From: UBA5543 sp964464965
Lineage (GTDB): Bacteria > Bacteroidota > Bacteroidia > Chitinophagales > Chitinophagaceae
Direction of reading: 5' to 3'
Length of the DNA stretch: 64,000 bases
NCBI GenBank assembly: GCA_964464965.1
Contig: CAYXHM010000003.1
Coordinates: 248,001-312,000 of the forward strand
Part shown: positions 1 through 8,432 of the stretch, in pieces
Layout: every line of letters starts with the position of its first letter
How positions within the stretch are numbered: the first letter of the stretch is position 1
Position numbers and translations under genes: made by a program
The notes under the pieces: generated by a model
Database searches by the model: none
Told to the model about the DNA's origin: nothing
The model's input: only the letters and a program-made list of their open reading frames with translations

Positions 1-657
1 AATACGGCATTTCTAATTGTTGCAATTATAATGTTAGCACGCAGGGCGGCATCTCTGTTGTTTTTAATACTTACACCTGTCCTGGCATTAGCCTTTGCAG
101 CTGCGCTCGACCAGTATTCTTTGATGCCACGTGTTTCCCTGTTCATTATTCCGGTCATCATCATTATCATTGGTTATGGGTTTTCACAATTTATTTACCT
201 AAAATCTGCCTGGCTGCGCGGATTAATAGTAATTGCCGCCGTATATGCTGCAGGTTGTAACATTGCATACTTGGCAGAAAAGCCATTCAAATATGAAGAA
301 CTGACAGAAGGCATGCAATACCTGAAGGATAAGAAGATACCTGCTGCAGCTATATCTGTGTATCATAGTAGCGTGCCGGCATTTATATACTATACTACCC
401 TGCACCCGGCTAAAGAACAATGGGCTTCAATAAAAGATGCCGATAAAATGGCATGGTACCATAACTATGATTCGGTAGGATGGCAAATGCGCTATGTATG
501 GAGCAGCAGGCAGCCATTGGGTTTTCTATATACCAACTTTACAGAAGCAGAATTTAAAAAACATAACGATGGCATAGCCCGCCATATGCAACTGGTAGAA
601 AAGCTGGATAAACCTTATATCAGGGCGTATATCTACATTAAGCCTGAGGAGCATTAA
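1..657 (+). CDS. Membrane glycosyltransferase-like protein, C-terminal part (5' end outside window)
   Basis: The frame is open to the first base of the window, so this is the 3' part of a longer gene. The visible part has two hydrophobic segments (roughly the first 25 residues and a second one rich in Ile/Val about 20 residues later), then a third short one, followed by a soluble tail of about 120 residues. Several transmembrane helices followed by a soluble C-terminal domain fit the end of a GT39/ArnT-like integral-membrane glycosyltransferase, which moves sugars from polyprenyl-phosphate donors on the outer face of the inner membrane. No catalytic residues are in the visible part, so the assignment rests on layout only. 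The next gene is convergent. Confidence 0.55.
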   Translation, partial: NTAFLIVAIIMLARRAASLLFLILTPVLALAFAAALDQYSLMPRVSLFIIPVIIIIIGYGFSQFIYLKSAWLRGLIVIAAVYAAGCNIAYLAEKPFKYEELTEGMQYLKDKKIPAAAISVYHSSVPAFIYYTTLHPAKEQWASIKDADKMAWYHNYDSVGWQMRYVWSSRQPLGFLYTNFTEAEFKKHNDGIARHMQLVEKLDKPYIRAYIYIKPEEH

Positions 658-671
658 TGTAAGTTGTTATA

Positions 672-1145
672 TTAACCCTGTTCTATACCAAACTGGCGCA
701 GGTGGTGCCAGCAGTGTTTGTATAAAAGTTGCACCCACTCTTCGTAGCCTAATACTCCGAAAAAGGGATTGGTTATTTTTTTATCCGGCTGGGCTCCGAA
801 CACTTCAAAGAAATGAGCTATTTCTTTTTTCAGTTCTTCGGTAGCGGCAGTAATAGTTTCGTGTTTGGGAGTTGCGGGTTCATCGGGCAGAAGCTGGTTA
901 GGAGTGTTTTCCCTGAACGGTTTGTCACTCATCATAAATGAGTGCATCCGGGGCAGATTTTCTTCAGGGGTAACTATTTCATACACGTCTTTGCCATTTG
1001 CCTGCCTGAAGGCATAAGACATATGTTCTATCATTTGTATGGCATTCATTTTTCCCCACGACGGGTTTTTGTCGGCAGGTATTGACAACAAAAGCGGGAT
1101 AAATTTATTCCTGATGAAAGCTGCTTTTTCGTTTGCGCTGCTCAT
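672..1145 (-). CDS. DUF1569 / DinB-like protein
   Basis: A 157-residue soluble protein. The conserved pieces of the DUF1569 group are visible: an early His (EHM, about residue 41), and a C-terminal NPFFG...YEEW...KHxxHHLRQFG block. The histidines would be the three ligands of the DinB-type four-helix-bundle metal site. Enzymatic function is unknown for most members; some DinB relatives are thiol transferases. It starts 2 nt after the stop of the upstream moxR gene on the same strand, so the two are almost certainly co-transcribed. DUF58 or von Willebrand proteins are the usual MoxR partners and are missing here. Confidence 0.75.
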   Translation of the reverse strand: MSSANEKAAFIRNKFIPLLLSIPADKNPSWGKMNAIQMIEHMSYAFRQANGKDVYEIVTPEENLPRMHSFMMSDKPFRENTPNQLLPDEPATPKHETITAATEELKKEIAHFFEVFGAQPDKKITNPFFGVLGYEEWVQLLYKHCWHHLRQFGIEQG

Positions 1146-1147
1146 AT

Positions 1148-2113
1148 CTATAAGAGTTGTTTAATAATAGCTTCCTGTCCCATCCCTTCCGCTTCGGCCC
1201 TGTAGTTGCGCACTACACGGTGCCTCAGCACCTCCATAGCCATTGCCTGCACATCTTCAATATCGGGTGAATATTTACCCCTGAGCAATGCATGGCACTT
1301 TGCACCCAGTATAAGGTATTGAGATGCACGCGGGCCTGCACCGTAGCTGATGTATTGTTTAGTAATATCCGGTGCACCTGCATTGCCCGGGCGTGTTTTA
1401 TGCACCAGCGAAACTGCATATTCCAGTACATTATCAGGTACAGGTACACGGCGTATCAGGTCCTGGAAGTACATAATCTCTTCTGCATTCAACACTTTTG
1501 GCAGGTTAATATTCTGCACACCTGTGGTACTGCGTACTATGGCTACTTCCTCGGCATGGCTGGGATAGTCCAGCATAATGTGGAACATAAACCTGTCCAA
1601 CTGTGCCTCTGGCAGGGGGTAAGTACCTTCCTGTTCTATAGGGTTTTGCGTGGCCAGTACAAAAAAGGGCTGGGGTAATTTATATACCTGCCCTGCAGCG
1701 GTCACATTACGCTCCTGCATGGCTTCCAGCAGTGCCGACTGTGTTTTTGGTGGCGTACGGTTTATCTCATCGGCCAGGACGATATTTGCAAACACAGGTC
1801 CTTTTATAAAACGGAACTGCCTTTGTTCATCCAGTATTTCTGCGCCAACTATATCGCTGGGCATAAGGTCGGGCGTAAACTGTATGCGTTTGAAAGACAG
1901 ATCCAATACATCGGCTACTGTTTTTACAAGCAAGGTTTTTGCCAGCCCCGGTACACCTACCAGCAAACTGTGGCCATTGCATAATATGGAAATGATGAGT
2001 TTATCCACTACATCATTCTGCCCTACAATAACGTGGGCTATAGCTTTTTTAATGGTATCAAAATGTACTGTAAGTGCTTTGGCTGCTTCCGTATCTGATG
2101 TGTATGTTGACAT
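1148..2113 (-). CDS. MoxR-family AAA+ ATPase
   Basis: A 321-residue AAA+ ATPase. Walker A is GVPGLAKT at residues 53-60, Walker B is IVLADEIN at 111-118, and the sensor-1 stretch VLATQNP is near 152-158; the C-terminal part is the AAA lid. MoxR proteins act as chaperone-like ATPases that mature other protein complexes, usually together with VWA-domain partners in the membrane or periplasm. Here the only co-oriented neighbour is the DUF1569 gene 2 nt downstream; no DUF58, VWA or BatA/B gene is visible in the window, so the client is unknown. The first ATG is used. Confidence 0.92.
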   Translation of the reverse strand: MSTYTSDTEAAKALTVHFDTIKKAIAHVIVGQNDVVDKLIISILCNGHSLLVGVPGLAKTLLVKTVADVLDLSFKRIQFTPDLMPSDIVGAEILDEQRQFRFIKGPVFANIVLADEINRTPPKTQSALLEAMQERNVTAAGQVYKLPQPFFVLATQNPIEQEGTYPLPEAQLDRFMFHIMLDYPSHAEEVAIVRSTTGVQNINLPKVLNAEEIMYFQDLIRRVPVPDNVLEYAVSLVHKTRPGNAGAPDITKQYISYGAGPRASQYLILGAKCHALLRGKYSPDIEDVQAMAMEVLRHRVVRNYRAEAEGMGQEAIIKQLL

Positions 2114-2288
2114 GCTTTCTCAATTCAAAATTCAAAATTCAAAAGTTGAAGTAGTTATGTTTGGTTTTACCTTTGGCTTTTGAATCGTAGAGTAATTTCT
2201 TTCTTTTCTCCTAAACTAACAAATAACGTGTAACTTAAACGTTAAAAATAACCCTAATAGGGGCTTACGGGAGGCATAAAATCATTAT
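2114..2288. other. Divergent intergenic region with low-complexity repeats
   Basis: This 175-nt spacer separates divergent moxR and the MazG-like gene. At about 2119-2144 it carries three near-tandem copies of AATTCAAA, a low-complexity block followed at 2177-2184 by an inverted partner (TTTTGAAT). A TACCTTTG box at 2168-2175 on the plus strand, with TTG at 2146-2148 about 19 nt upstream, matches the Bacteroidota promoter consensus. It would give the MazG gene a leader of about 110 nt. Confidence 0.4.
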
Positions 2289-2621
2289 ATGGAACTAACT
2301 ATGAGGCAGGCACAACAGCAGGTAGATGAATGGATAAAAACCGTTGGTGTGCGGTACTTTAACGAGCTGACGAACCTGGGTATTCTCATGGAAGAAACTG
2401 GAGAGCTGGCGCGGCTGATGGTGCGTAAATATGGTGAACAATCTTTTAAAGAAAGTGATAAAGGCAAAGAACTGGCAGATGAAATGGCTGATGTGCTTTG
2501 GGTATTGATATGCCTGGCCAACCAGACCGGGGTGGATCTGACTGAAGCCCTGCAGAAAAATATGGACAAAAAGACCATCAGGGATAGTGATAGGCATAAG
2601 GGCAATGAGAAGTTAAAATAG
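2289..2621 (+). CDS. MazG-like nucleotide pyrophosphohydrolase
   Basis: A 110-residue all-alpha protein. It carries the EExxE motif (EETGE, residues 35-39) and the ELADEMAD block (61-68) supplying ExxD. Together these bind Mg2+ in the MazG/dUTPase-like superfamily, which hydrolyses (d)NTPs to NMP and pyrophosphate. The size fits the short single-domain MazG-like proteins, not the two-domain MazG of E. coli. It stands alone, divergent from moxR and convergent with the following T9SS cargo gene (2 nt apart). House-cleaning of damaged nucleotides is the likely role; the exact substrate cannot be read from the sequence. Confidence 0.85.
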   Translation: MELTMRQAQQQVDEWIKTVGVRYFNELTNLGILMEETGELARLMVRKYGEQSFKESDKGKELADEMADVLWVLICLANQTGVDLTEALQKNMDKKTIRDSDRHKGNEKLK

Positions 2622-2623
2622 TT

Positions 2624-4078
2624 TTATCGGGCGACTACTATTTGCCTGTTAACTGATGCGCCATTGTCTGCCAAAAGAGTTAAAAAATATATACCTGGTG
2701 AAAGCGCCGCAGTAGATATTGTTATACTCCCTGATAACATTATATTGGTAGATACTTTTTGTCCTATCGAATTATGCAGTATAGCTTTTACAGGACTTTC
2801 ATAACCAGTCAGCTCTATAGTCAGGTTGTCATTGGCAGGGTTCGGGAATATATGTGTTTTACCTGAAAGTGGTTTTGTGTCAGATACTGACATGTTGAAG
2901 TATTTACCGCACGGTGTTGAATTTTTATTGGCATATATAAGGTACCAATGAGGTGGTCTGGCTGAAGGATCAGAACAATCGGAAAAACTTACCTGGCCCA
3001 TACCGGTTTTATAAACATAGCTGTTATTGCATGGTTCGAAATTGTTTACTTCTGCTGTATCACCTTGATAAAAAATGCGGTTTGCTAAAGAGGAATAATA
3101 TTTACCAATATTGCAGAACGAAGTATCATGACTGTTATATTCATAATACCTTGTCATGCCCCATTCTTCAGGCAATGTTTGACTAAATAGTGATGCAGAT
3201 TTGTACATCTCCTTTACAGTATCTATAAAAACTGTTACAGGAAAATTAGGGCCAACTTGCATATGATGTATTACGCGTTGTATAGAATACTCAACCTCTT
3301 GCGATGATATATTATTCCGGTTTAGGATTGTATTCCTGAAATGAGATTCTATAAAGATTCCGGGTGTCAGAGAGCCTTTTGTCTGGAATACTTCACCGGG
3401 CTGATGATTGTAGATTTCTAAAACATCAGGATTGTAATAATCACTTATTTTAAAATCTATAGCTCCGGCTAATTGTGTAAAATGGTCAAAGTCGCGGGAT
3501 ATATTTCTTTGCAGAGGAAACATATAAAGGTCAAAAGTCTGAACAAATCCATAGTTTTTACTGATGATCAGTTTCCGGTTATTAAAGGTATCTTTTACCA
3601 ACACATTGCCCTGCAGGTTTTTTGCGGTAAGCAAAATGATTTTTACGGTATCAATACCCATGGGAAGACTCATGGTATCTTCTGATAAAACTATAGCTTC
3701 ATATCTTATTGCCGATGTGTCATCATAAAATATCCATTTATCATTTACGCTGGCCTGGGTCTTTATTATTACAGTATCATTGTTATAGTTTTTAAACCAA
3801 TGGGTGCCGTCTGCATGAACTGTAATGTCATGCCCCAGCCAACTACCTTCTTTTTTAAGAACAGGCATAGTAGAACTGAATACTTCTCCACGGGCTGTTC
3901 TGAAAGGATACAAAACGGTCTTGCCATTTATTTGCTTTACAGAATCTATCCGCATGGCTCTTAAATAGTGGTTACTGTTGGTAAAGAAGCGGATATCGTT
4001 TTCACTTACACATTTATAGTTTTGTGCGTAGACAATATTTTGCAGGAATATTATAGAGAGTAGTATAAGTTTTTTCAT
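2624..4078 (-). CDS. Secreted protein with T9SS type A sorting domain
   Basis: A 484-residue exported protein. It begins with a clear signal peptide (MKKLILLSIIFLQ then VYAQ). It ends with a type A T9SS C-terminal domain of about 75 residues: the FPNPANDNLTIEL motif, a GQKV turn and the closing LSPGIYFL...QIVV block. T9SS moves such proteins across the outer membrane and the domain is normally removed. The middle 380 residues are beta-rich with several Cys, and I recognise no catalytic motif. I chose the ATG at 4078 because the signal peptide starts there; a TTG six codons upstream is less likely. Confidence 0.8.
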   Translation of the reverse strand: MKKLILLSIIFLQNIVYAQNYKCVSENDIRFFTNSNHYLRAMRIDSVKQINGKTVLYPFRTARGEVFSSTMPVLKKEGSWLGHDITVHADGTHWFKNYNNDTVIIKTQASVNDKWIFYDDTSAIRYEAIVLSEDTMSLPMGIDTVKIILLTAKNLQGNVLVKDTFNNRKLIISKNYGFVQTFDLYMFPLQRNISRDFDHFTQLAGAIDFKISDYYNPDVLEIYNHQPGEVFQTKGSLTPGIFIESHFRNTILNRNNISSQEVEYSIQRVIHHMQVGPNFPVTVFIDTVKEMYKSASLFSQTLPEEWGMTRYYEYNSHDTSFCNIGKYYSSLANRIFYQGDTAEVNNFEPCNNSYVYKTGMGQVSFSDCSDPSARPPHWYLIYANKNSTPCGKYFNMSVSDTKPLSGKTHIFPNPANDNLTIELTGYESPVKAILHNSIGQKVSTNIMLSGSITISTAALSPGIYFLTLLADNGASVNRQIVVAR

Positions 4079-4246
4079 ACGAGTGAGGTGTTTCAATAAT
4101 AAATTTAGAATAATATGTGTGAAATATGGTCATTTATTTGTCATCCCAAACTCATTTCTTATGCATACTAACATTTAGTTCCTTTTCTTCGTCTGTAGTA
4201 CAAGAAAGCAATTGAGCCCGGGATATATGAAATAAAAGATTACTGT

Positions 4247-4843
4247 TTGGCGCTGAGATCAGATAATACAACCCATTTACCCGGTAAGGGTGAAGACACA
4301 TCGGTGTGGGAAGATGCCACGCACCTGATAAGGGAATGTATTGCCCAAAACCGCAACGCCCAAAAGGCTCTATATAACCACTATGCCCCGATTGCTTATG
4401 CTATAATTAAAAGATATACCCGTCAAAGCGAAATGGCTGACGAAATACTTAACGACGCTTTTTTTAAAGTCTTCACCAAAATAGAAACTTATTCGGGTAC
4501 GGGCTCTTTTGAGGGCTGGATAAAAAGAATAGTTGTAAATACAATTACTGACTATTTACGTAAATATATAAAGAATCAGCAGGTGTATAATGCCTCAGAA
4601 ATGCCTGAAGAGGTGTACATGAGTGAAGATATTGTTGGAAAACTATCCTATAAAGAATTACTGGCGGTAGTACACGAATTGCCTGATACGCAACGTGCTG
4701 TTTTTAACCTGTATGTATTTGAAGAACTGAAACATAAAGAAATAGCAGAAACGCTGGGCATGAGCGAGGTGAATAGCAGATGGCACCTGAACGATGCGAG
4801 GAAAAGATTGAAGGAAAAACTAAACTCAATTATGAAGCGATAA
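4247..4843 (+). CDS. ECF-type RNA polymerase sigma factor (locus 1)
   Basis: A 198-residue sigma-70 family member. Region 2 spans about residues 35-100 (AQKALYNHYAP...EMADEILNDAFFKVF...SFEGWIKRIVVNT) and region 4, with its helix-turn-helix, about 135-195 (LPDTQRAVFNLYVFEELKHK...). It directs transcription of a regulon that probably includes its own operon. There is no ATG before residue 62, inside region 2, so the start must be non-ATG; TTG at 4247 gives a normal-length N-terminus. The next gene starts 3 nt after the stop, which indicates co-transcription and makes that protein the likely anti-sigma factor. Confidence 0.9.
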   Translation: MALRSDNTTHLPGKGEDTSVWEDATHLIRECIAQNRNAQKALYNHYAPIAYAIIKRYTRQSEMADEILNDAFFKVFTKIETYSGTGSFEGWIKRIVVNTITDYLRKYIKNQQVYNASEMPEEVYMSEDIVGKLSYKELLAVVHELPDTQRAVFNLYVFEELKHKEIAETLGMSEVNSRWHLNDARKRLKEKLNSIMKR

Positions 4844-4846
4844 CGT

Positions 4847-7039
4847 ATGGACGAGCGCAGAGTAAATATTGATGAATTTTTCCGCCGGCAACTGGACAAC
4901 CAGTCTGAAACGCCGCCCCCGGAAGTGTGGGCAGCGTTAGAGCAGAGACTGGACAATATGCCCCCAGCCGGTCGTAAAAAGCCATTTCCTGTATGGTGGT
5001 TCTGGACCATCATAGCTGTCCTGTTTATATCAGTCACGGGTATTATCGCAGGCTATATGACAAAGACGCCTGAACAAACCCTGCATACAATTACGGCAAA
5101 TACTGTGCTTGATGAAAGCGTTACCAATGAGAGCATTACAAAAACAGCAATAGCTCAAACGCCATTAGATGAAGAGCCCATAGCGCAGAATAATGCGCCA
5201 GTAAATGCTACTGCTAATGACAATACGGTTGAAAGTAATTCACTTATTACTCCTGCAATAACAAAAGCCACTACTACAACTAACGATAACACCAATAATA
5301 CAAAAACAAAAACTACACCTGCACCAGTGGTAACAAATACACCTGCGGCAGCTGCTATCTTGAAGAGTGAGCGAATAAATAAATCCATACCCGTTACAGG
5401 GCAGGAAGATAAATTAACAGGACAAAAAAATACACCGTTACAATCTGCTCTGCCAAGAATAAAACAATCCACTACGCAACTGCATAATAGCGGGCCGGAT
5501 AGGATAGATAATGCAATGACGTTCGACCGGAATTTTTCACAGGTTATATTACCACCTACCAGGTTTTATGAAGAACCTACAACGCAGTTGCGTAATAACA
5601 ATCCTGCGCTGGATGCTTATACCGTGGTTTCAAGGCCCGATTTTTCACAGATTACATTACCCTCGGCTTATGAAGAACCTACAACGCAGCTGCGTAATAA
5701 TAACCCTGACAGGTTTGACGATGCAATTTCATTTGACCGCAATTTTTCGCAGGTGATTTTACCATCTGCCTATAGGTTTAATGAAGGTTATACCGTGCTG
5801 AATAGTAATAAACCACAGCAAATACGTGGTATGGTGCCCGGCGAAAATTTGACGAAACTACAACCTGTGACATTACCCGGTATGGATAATGCCGGAGAAG
5901 AAGATGCTACAGAAGTGCCACAGGTAGCAGTTGACAATGCGGTTAGCCCTGCAGTTACAGAATTACTGGCAACAATTAACCCAATGCCATCTGCAAAAAC
6001 CATTGCAAGGAATATAAAGCCCGCTGGTGGGCAAATTGCAACAAATGAAAATGACATAGCAAAGAAGAATGTCCCAGGTGACATTCAACCAGAAGCGGCA
6101 GAGGCACAACCTGACACACAAAAAAGAAAGAAAAGTACCGGAACGGGTACAGGCAGGGATACAACTACCCATACAGAAACGGCGGATGGCGTGGTTAAAA
6201 AGCGCTTCACATTACCGATAGAAGCAGGTGTGAAAGCAGGCTTCTCTATAGGTACTAACAGTCAATGGCATGCCAATAAGTTTATTATAGCACCTTATAT
6301 AGAAGCGAAACTCCCGTCGAAATTTTCACTTATCGTTCAGCCCTCATACCAGTCTGGTAAAGCTAAAGTAGGAAAATTCGAGAATGGGGAACAATCATAC
6401 CATGAAAAGAAAGGAACGGATTTTAACAAAGAAGAACGGGCGGTACGCGGTAAAGTGGATGGAAGTGTAATAACACCCAACCCTCCTGATACTGTTTTCA
6501 GAACATACATGTACACCCAGGTATATGACTCTATGCATGTAGCTTACACAATAACAGGACGCAGGCAGTGGGACATAGAATTGCCCCTCATGGCACGCTA
6601 CCAGGTCAGCAAAACTTTTTCTGTAATGGCCGGGGCTTCTGTTACCTACAGTTCCGTATTACAAACTAAAGAGGAATTAACATATTATACCGGCCTGAAA
6701 AGAGAATATTCGGATGTTTTGGCGCCTGAAACATTTTTTGTTACGACCCAGGGCCAGCCACCTCCTGCAGGGCCTGCTCCTAAAAACCATGATGATATAT
6801 TTACCTACAGCACAGGTTTATTCAGTACCTATAAGCCCCGGCAGATAACGGTTAATGACAATTTCTTCAGGTATGGTTTTATGATTGGCGCCTCAGCAAC
6901 ATTGAAAGACCGCCTGATGATTGATGTAATGCTGCACAAGACAGGAGTAGATGCGGGTAATGTACCCGATAAAGAATTGCAAAAAATATATACACAGCCA
7001 TATCTTCGGGTAACTGTAGGGTATAGGTTTATAAAATAA
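4847..7039 (+). CDS. Putative anti-sigma-type envelope-spanning protein: TM helix, tandem repeats, outer-membrane beta-barrel
   Basis: A 730-residue protein with an unusual layout. Residues 1-47 are a charged cytoplasmic segment like the short sigma-binding region found next to Bacteroidota ECF sigmas. Residues 48-70 are one strong transmembrane helix. Residues 71-450 are a Thr/Asn/Pro-rich periplasmic linker that contains three tandem 34-residue repeats. Residues about 455-730 alternate polar and hydrophobic strands and end in aromatic-rich strands typical of an outer-membrane beta-barrel (final YLRVTVGYRFIK). Read literally, one chain would be anchored in both membranes. It follows the sigma gene by 3 nt, so I infer it senses an outer-membrane state and controls that sigma factor. 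Confidence 0.7.
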   Translation: MDERRVNIDEFFRRQLDNQSETPPPEVWAALEQRLDNMPPAGRKKPFPVWWFWTIIAVLFISVTGIIAGYMTKTPEQTLHTITANTVLDESVTNESITKTAIAQTPLDEEPIAQNNAPVNATANDNTVESNSLITPAITKATTTTNDNTNNTKTKTTPAPVVTNTPAAAAILKSERINKSIPVTGQEDKLTGQKNTPLQSALPRIKQSTTQLHNSGPDRIDNAMTFDRNFSQVILPPTRFYEEPTTQLRNNNPALDAYTVVSRPDFSQITLPSAYEEPTTQLRNNNPDRFDDAISFDRNFSQVILPSAYRFNEGYTVLNSNKPQQIRGMVPGENLTKLQPVTLPGMDNAGEEDATEVPQVAVDNAVSPAVTELLATINPMPSAKTIARNIKPAGGQIATNENDIAKKNVPGDIQPEAAEAQPDTQKRKKSTGTGTGRDTTTHTETADGVVKKRFTLPIEAGVKAGFSIGTNSQWHANKFIIAPYIEAKLPSKFSLIVQPSYQSGKAKVGKFENGEQSYHEKKGTDFNKEERAVRGKVDGSVITPNPPDTVFRTYMYTQVYDSMHVAYTITGRRQWDIELPLMARYQVSKTFSVMAGASVTYSSVLQTKEELTYYTGLKREYSDVLAPETFFVTTQGQPPPAGPAPKNHDDIFTYSTGLFSTYKPRQITVNDNFFRYGFMIGASATLKDRLMIDVMLHKTGVDAGNVPDKELQKIYTQPYLRVTVGYRFIK
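5459..5770 (+). repeat. Three tandem 102-bp in-frame repeats
   Basis: Within the TM/beta-barrel gene, units of about 34 codons repeat three times. The second and third copies start at 5567 and 5669 with the same codons (Tyr-Glu-Glu-Pro-Thr-Thr-Gln-Leu-Arg-Asn-Asn-Asn-Pro), and each unit ends in FSQ(V/I)xLP. The first copy (from about 5459) is more diverged and slightly longer. The period is exactly 102 bp between copies 2 and 3 and to the end of copy 3. Confidence 0.85.
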
Positions 7040-7066
7040 ATAATGTTCGTTAAATTGTAGAGGCTT

Positions 7067-8323
7067 ATGAAAAGGATATTCTTACTAGCGATGCTTTTTT
7101 GTCTCTCTACCTGGAGCTATTCCCAGGTTACTGTTAATGTTTTGGTTACAAATACGGTGCCGGATACCATAAAGGGAGCCCGGGTTTATATCTACCCGGA
7201 TACAAGTGTGCCACCCCCCGTGTTTTCGATACAAACAGATACTACAGATTTTTTGGGGAACGTAACTTTTGTTTTACCTTCTTTACCCTTAAATACAGAA
7301 TTCTATGTTTCAACGCTTGATTGTGATAGTGTGACTTTTAAGGTTGATACCCTGATATATACCGGTAATAATAACATGGGCGTTAACTTAGTGATATGTG
7401 TTGTAACTCCTGATAGCCTGGCGGGTTATGTTTACCTGGCCAACGACTCAAAAAGGCCATCACCACAACAGGCGATGGTTTATATGATAGAGAAATGCGC
7501 CGGTAATACAGTGCAATATATAGACAGTGTGTTGACTGACACGAACGGATTTTATCTGATAGATGATTACCCGGATATAGACCCGGGCTGCGAATTGCTG
7601 ATGCATGCGAGGTTATTACCATCATCACCCGAATATGAAAAGTATTTACCGGCGTATCATGATTCCGGCAAATATGCCCTGATGTGGCTGGGCGGGAAGC
7701 AGGTTTCAAAAGCAATGGCCGGACGTTCCTATGTAAACCTGATTTTACCGGAGGCTATAAACCCGACAGGTGGGCCATCTACCATTGGAGGCTATGCTAT
7801 TAACACGATTACCGGTGGGGTAAACCCGGGTAAAATACTCATGATAACTGACATGCTGGATATACCCGTAGGCTATACCTATACGGATTCAAGAGGAGTG
7901 TTCAGCTTTGGTAATTTACCATTCGGTTCGTACAAGATATTTGGCGATGTCTGGCAGAAAGATAACCCGCCATTAACAGTATCGGTACATGCAGATCATG
8001 TAAATGAATACGATATCATTTTCACAGAAAACGTGATAGAGTTTAAAGGGCGTATAGCAACCGGGGTAACAGCCGAAAATGCATTGTCAAACATCAGGTT
8101 ATACCCTAACCCCGTTACTGACTATATATACCTGCACGGTACCAATACGGTAGCAGGTAGCAAAACTATTACATTGTCCGGTGTTGCAGGTAACCTCATC
8201 CACCAAATGCAATTTGCACATGGAGAACAGGTAGTTGTTCCTGCAAACCATATAGCGCCCGGCATATACCTGTTGAAGCTTTATACGGAAGCAGGTAGCA
8301 GCACATTCAGGGTAATAAAGTAA
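7067..8323 (+). CDS. Secreted T9SS cargo protein with repeated beta-sandwich (carboxypeptidase-regulatory-like) domains
   Basis: A 418-residue exported protein: signal peptide at residues 1-20 (MKRIFLLAMLFCLSTW, cleaved after SYSQ), then beta-rich domains. One of these (about residues 240-325, GGYAINTITGGVNPG...DSRGVFSFGNLPFGSYKIFG) has the CarboxypepD_reg/Cna-B pattern. A type A sorting domain closes the protein (about 345-418; LYPNPVTDYIYLHG ... APGIYLLKLYT). It is probably surface-attached or secreted. It lies 27 nt after the envelope-spanning protein on the same strand and may be part of the same sigma operon, possibly as its output. No enzyme motif is visible. Confidence 0.85.
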   Translation: MKRIFLLAMLFCLSTWSYSQVTVNVLVTNTVPDTIKGARVYIYPDTSVPPPVFSIQTDTTDFLGNVTFVLPSLPLNTEFYVSTLDCDSVTFKVDTLIYTGNNNMGVNLVICVVTPDSLAGYVYLANDSKRPSPQQAMVYMIEKCAGNTVQYIDSVLTDTNGFYLIDDYPDIDPGCELLMHARLLPSSPEYEKYLPAYHDSGKYALMWLGGKQVSKAMAGRSYVNLILPEAINPTGGPSTIGGYAINTITGGVNPGKILMITDMLDIPVGYTYTDSRGVFSFGNLPFGSYKIFGDVWQKDNPPLTVSVHADHVNEYDIIFTENVIEFKGRIATGVTAENALSNIRLYPNPVTDYIYLHGTNTVAGSKTITLSGVAGNLIHQMQFAHGEQVVVPANHIAPGIYLLKLYTEAGSSTFRVIK

Positions 8324-8402
8324 GTATGCAGTAAAGCATTTCTTACAGGACAACGTATTGTCAAAATAATACACAGGTGGTAGTTTTCCGCCAAAATGGG
8401 GG

Positions 8403-8410
8403 TAACTTTG
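8403..8410 (+). promoter_or_regulatory. -7 promoter box of the radical SAM gene
   Basis: TAACTTTG matches the TAnnTTTG consensus and lies 22 nt before the GTG start. I see no good -33 TTG at the usual distance. Confidence 0.45.
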
Positions 8411-8432
8411 CAGATTAAAATCCACCAGCATA

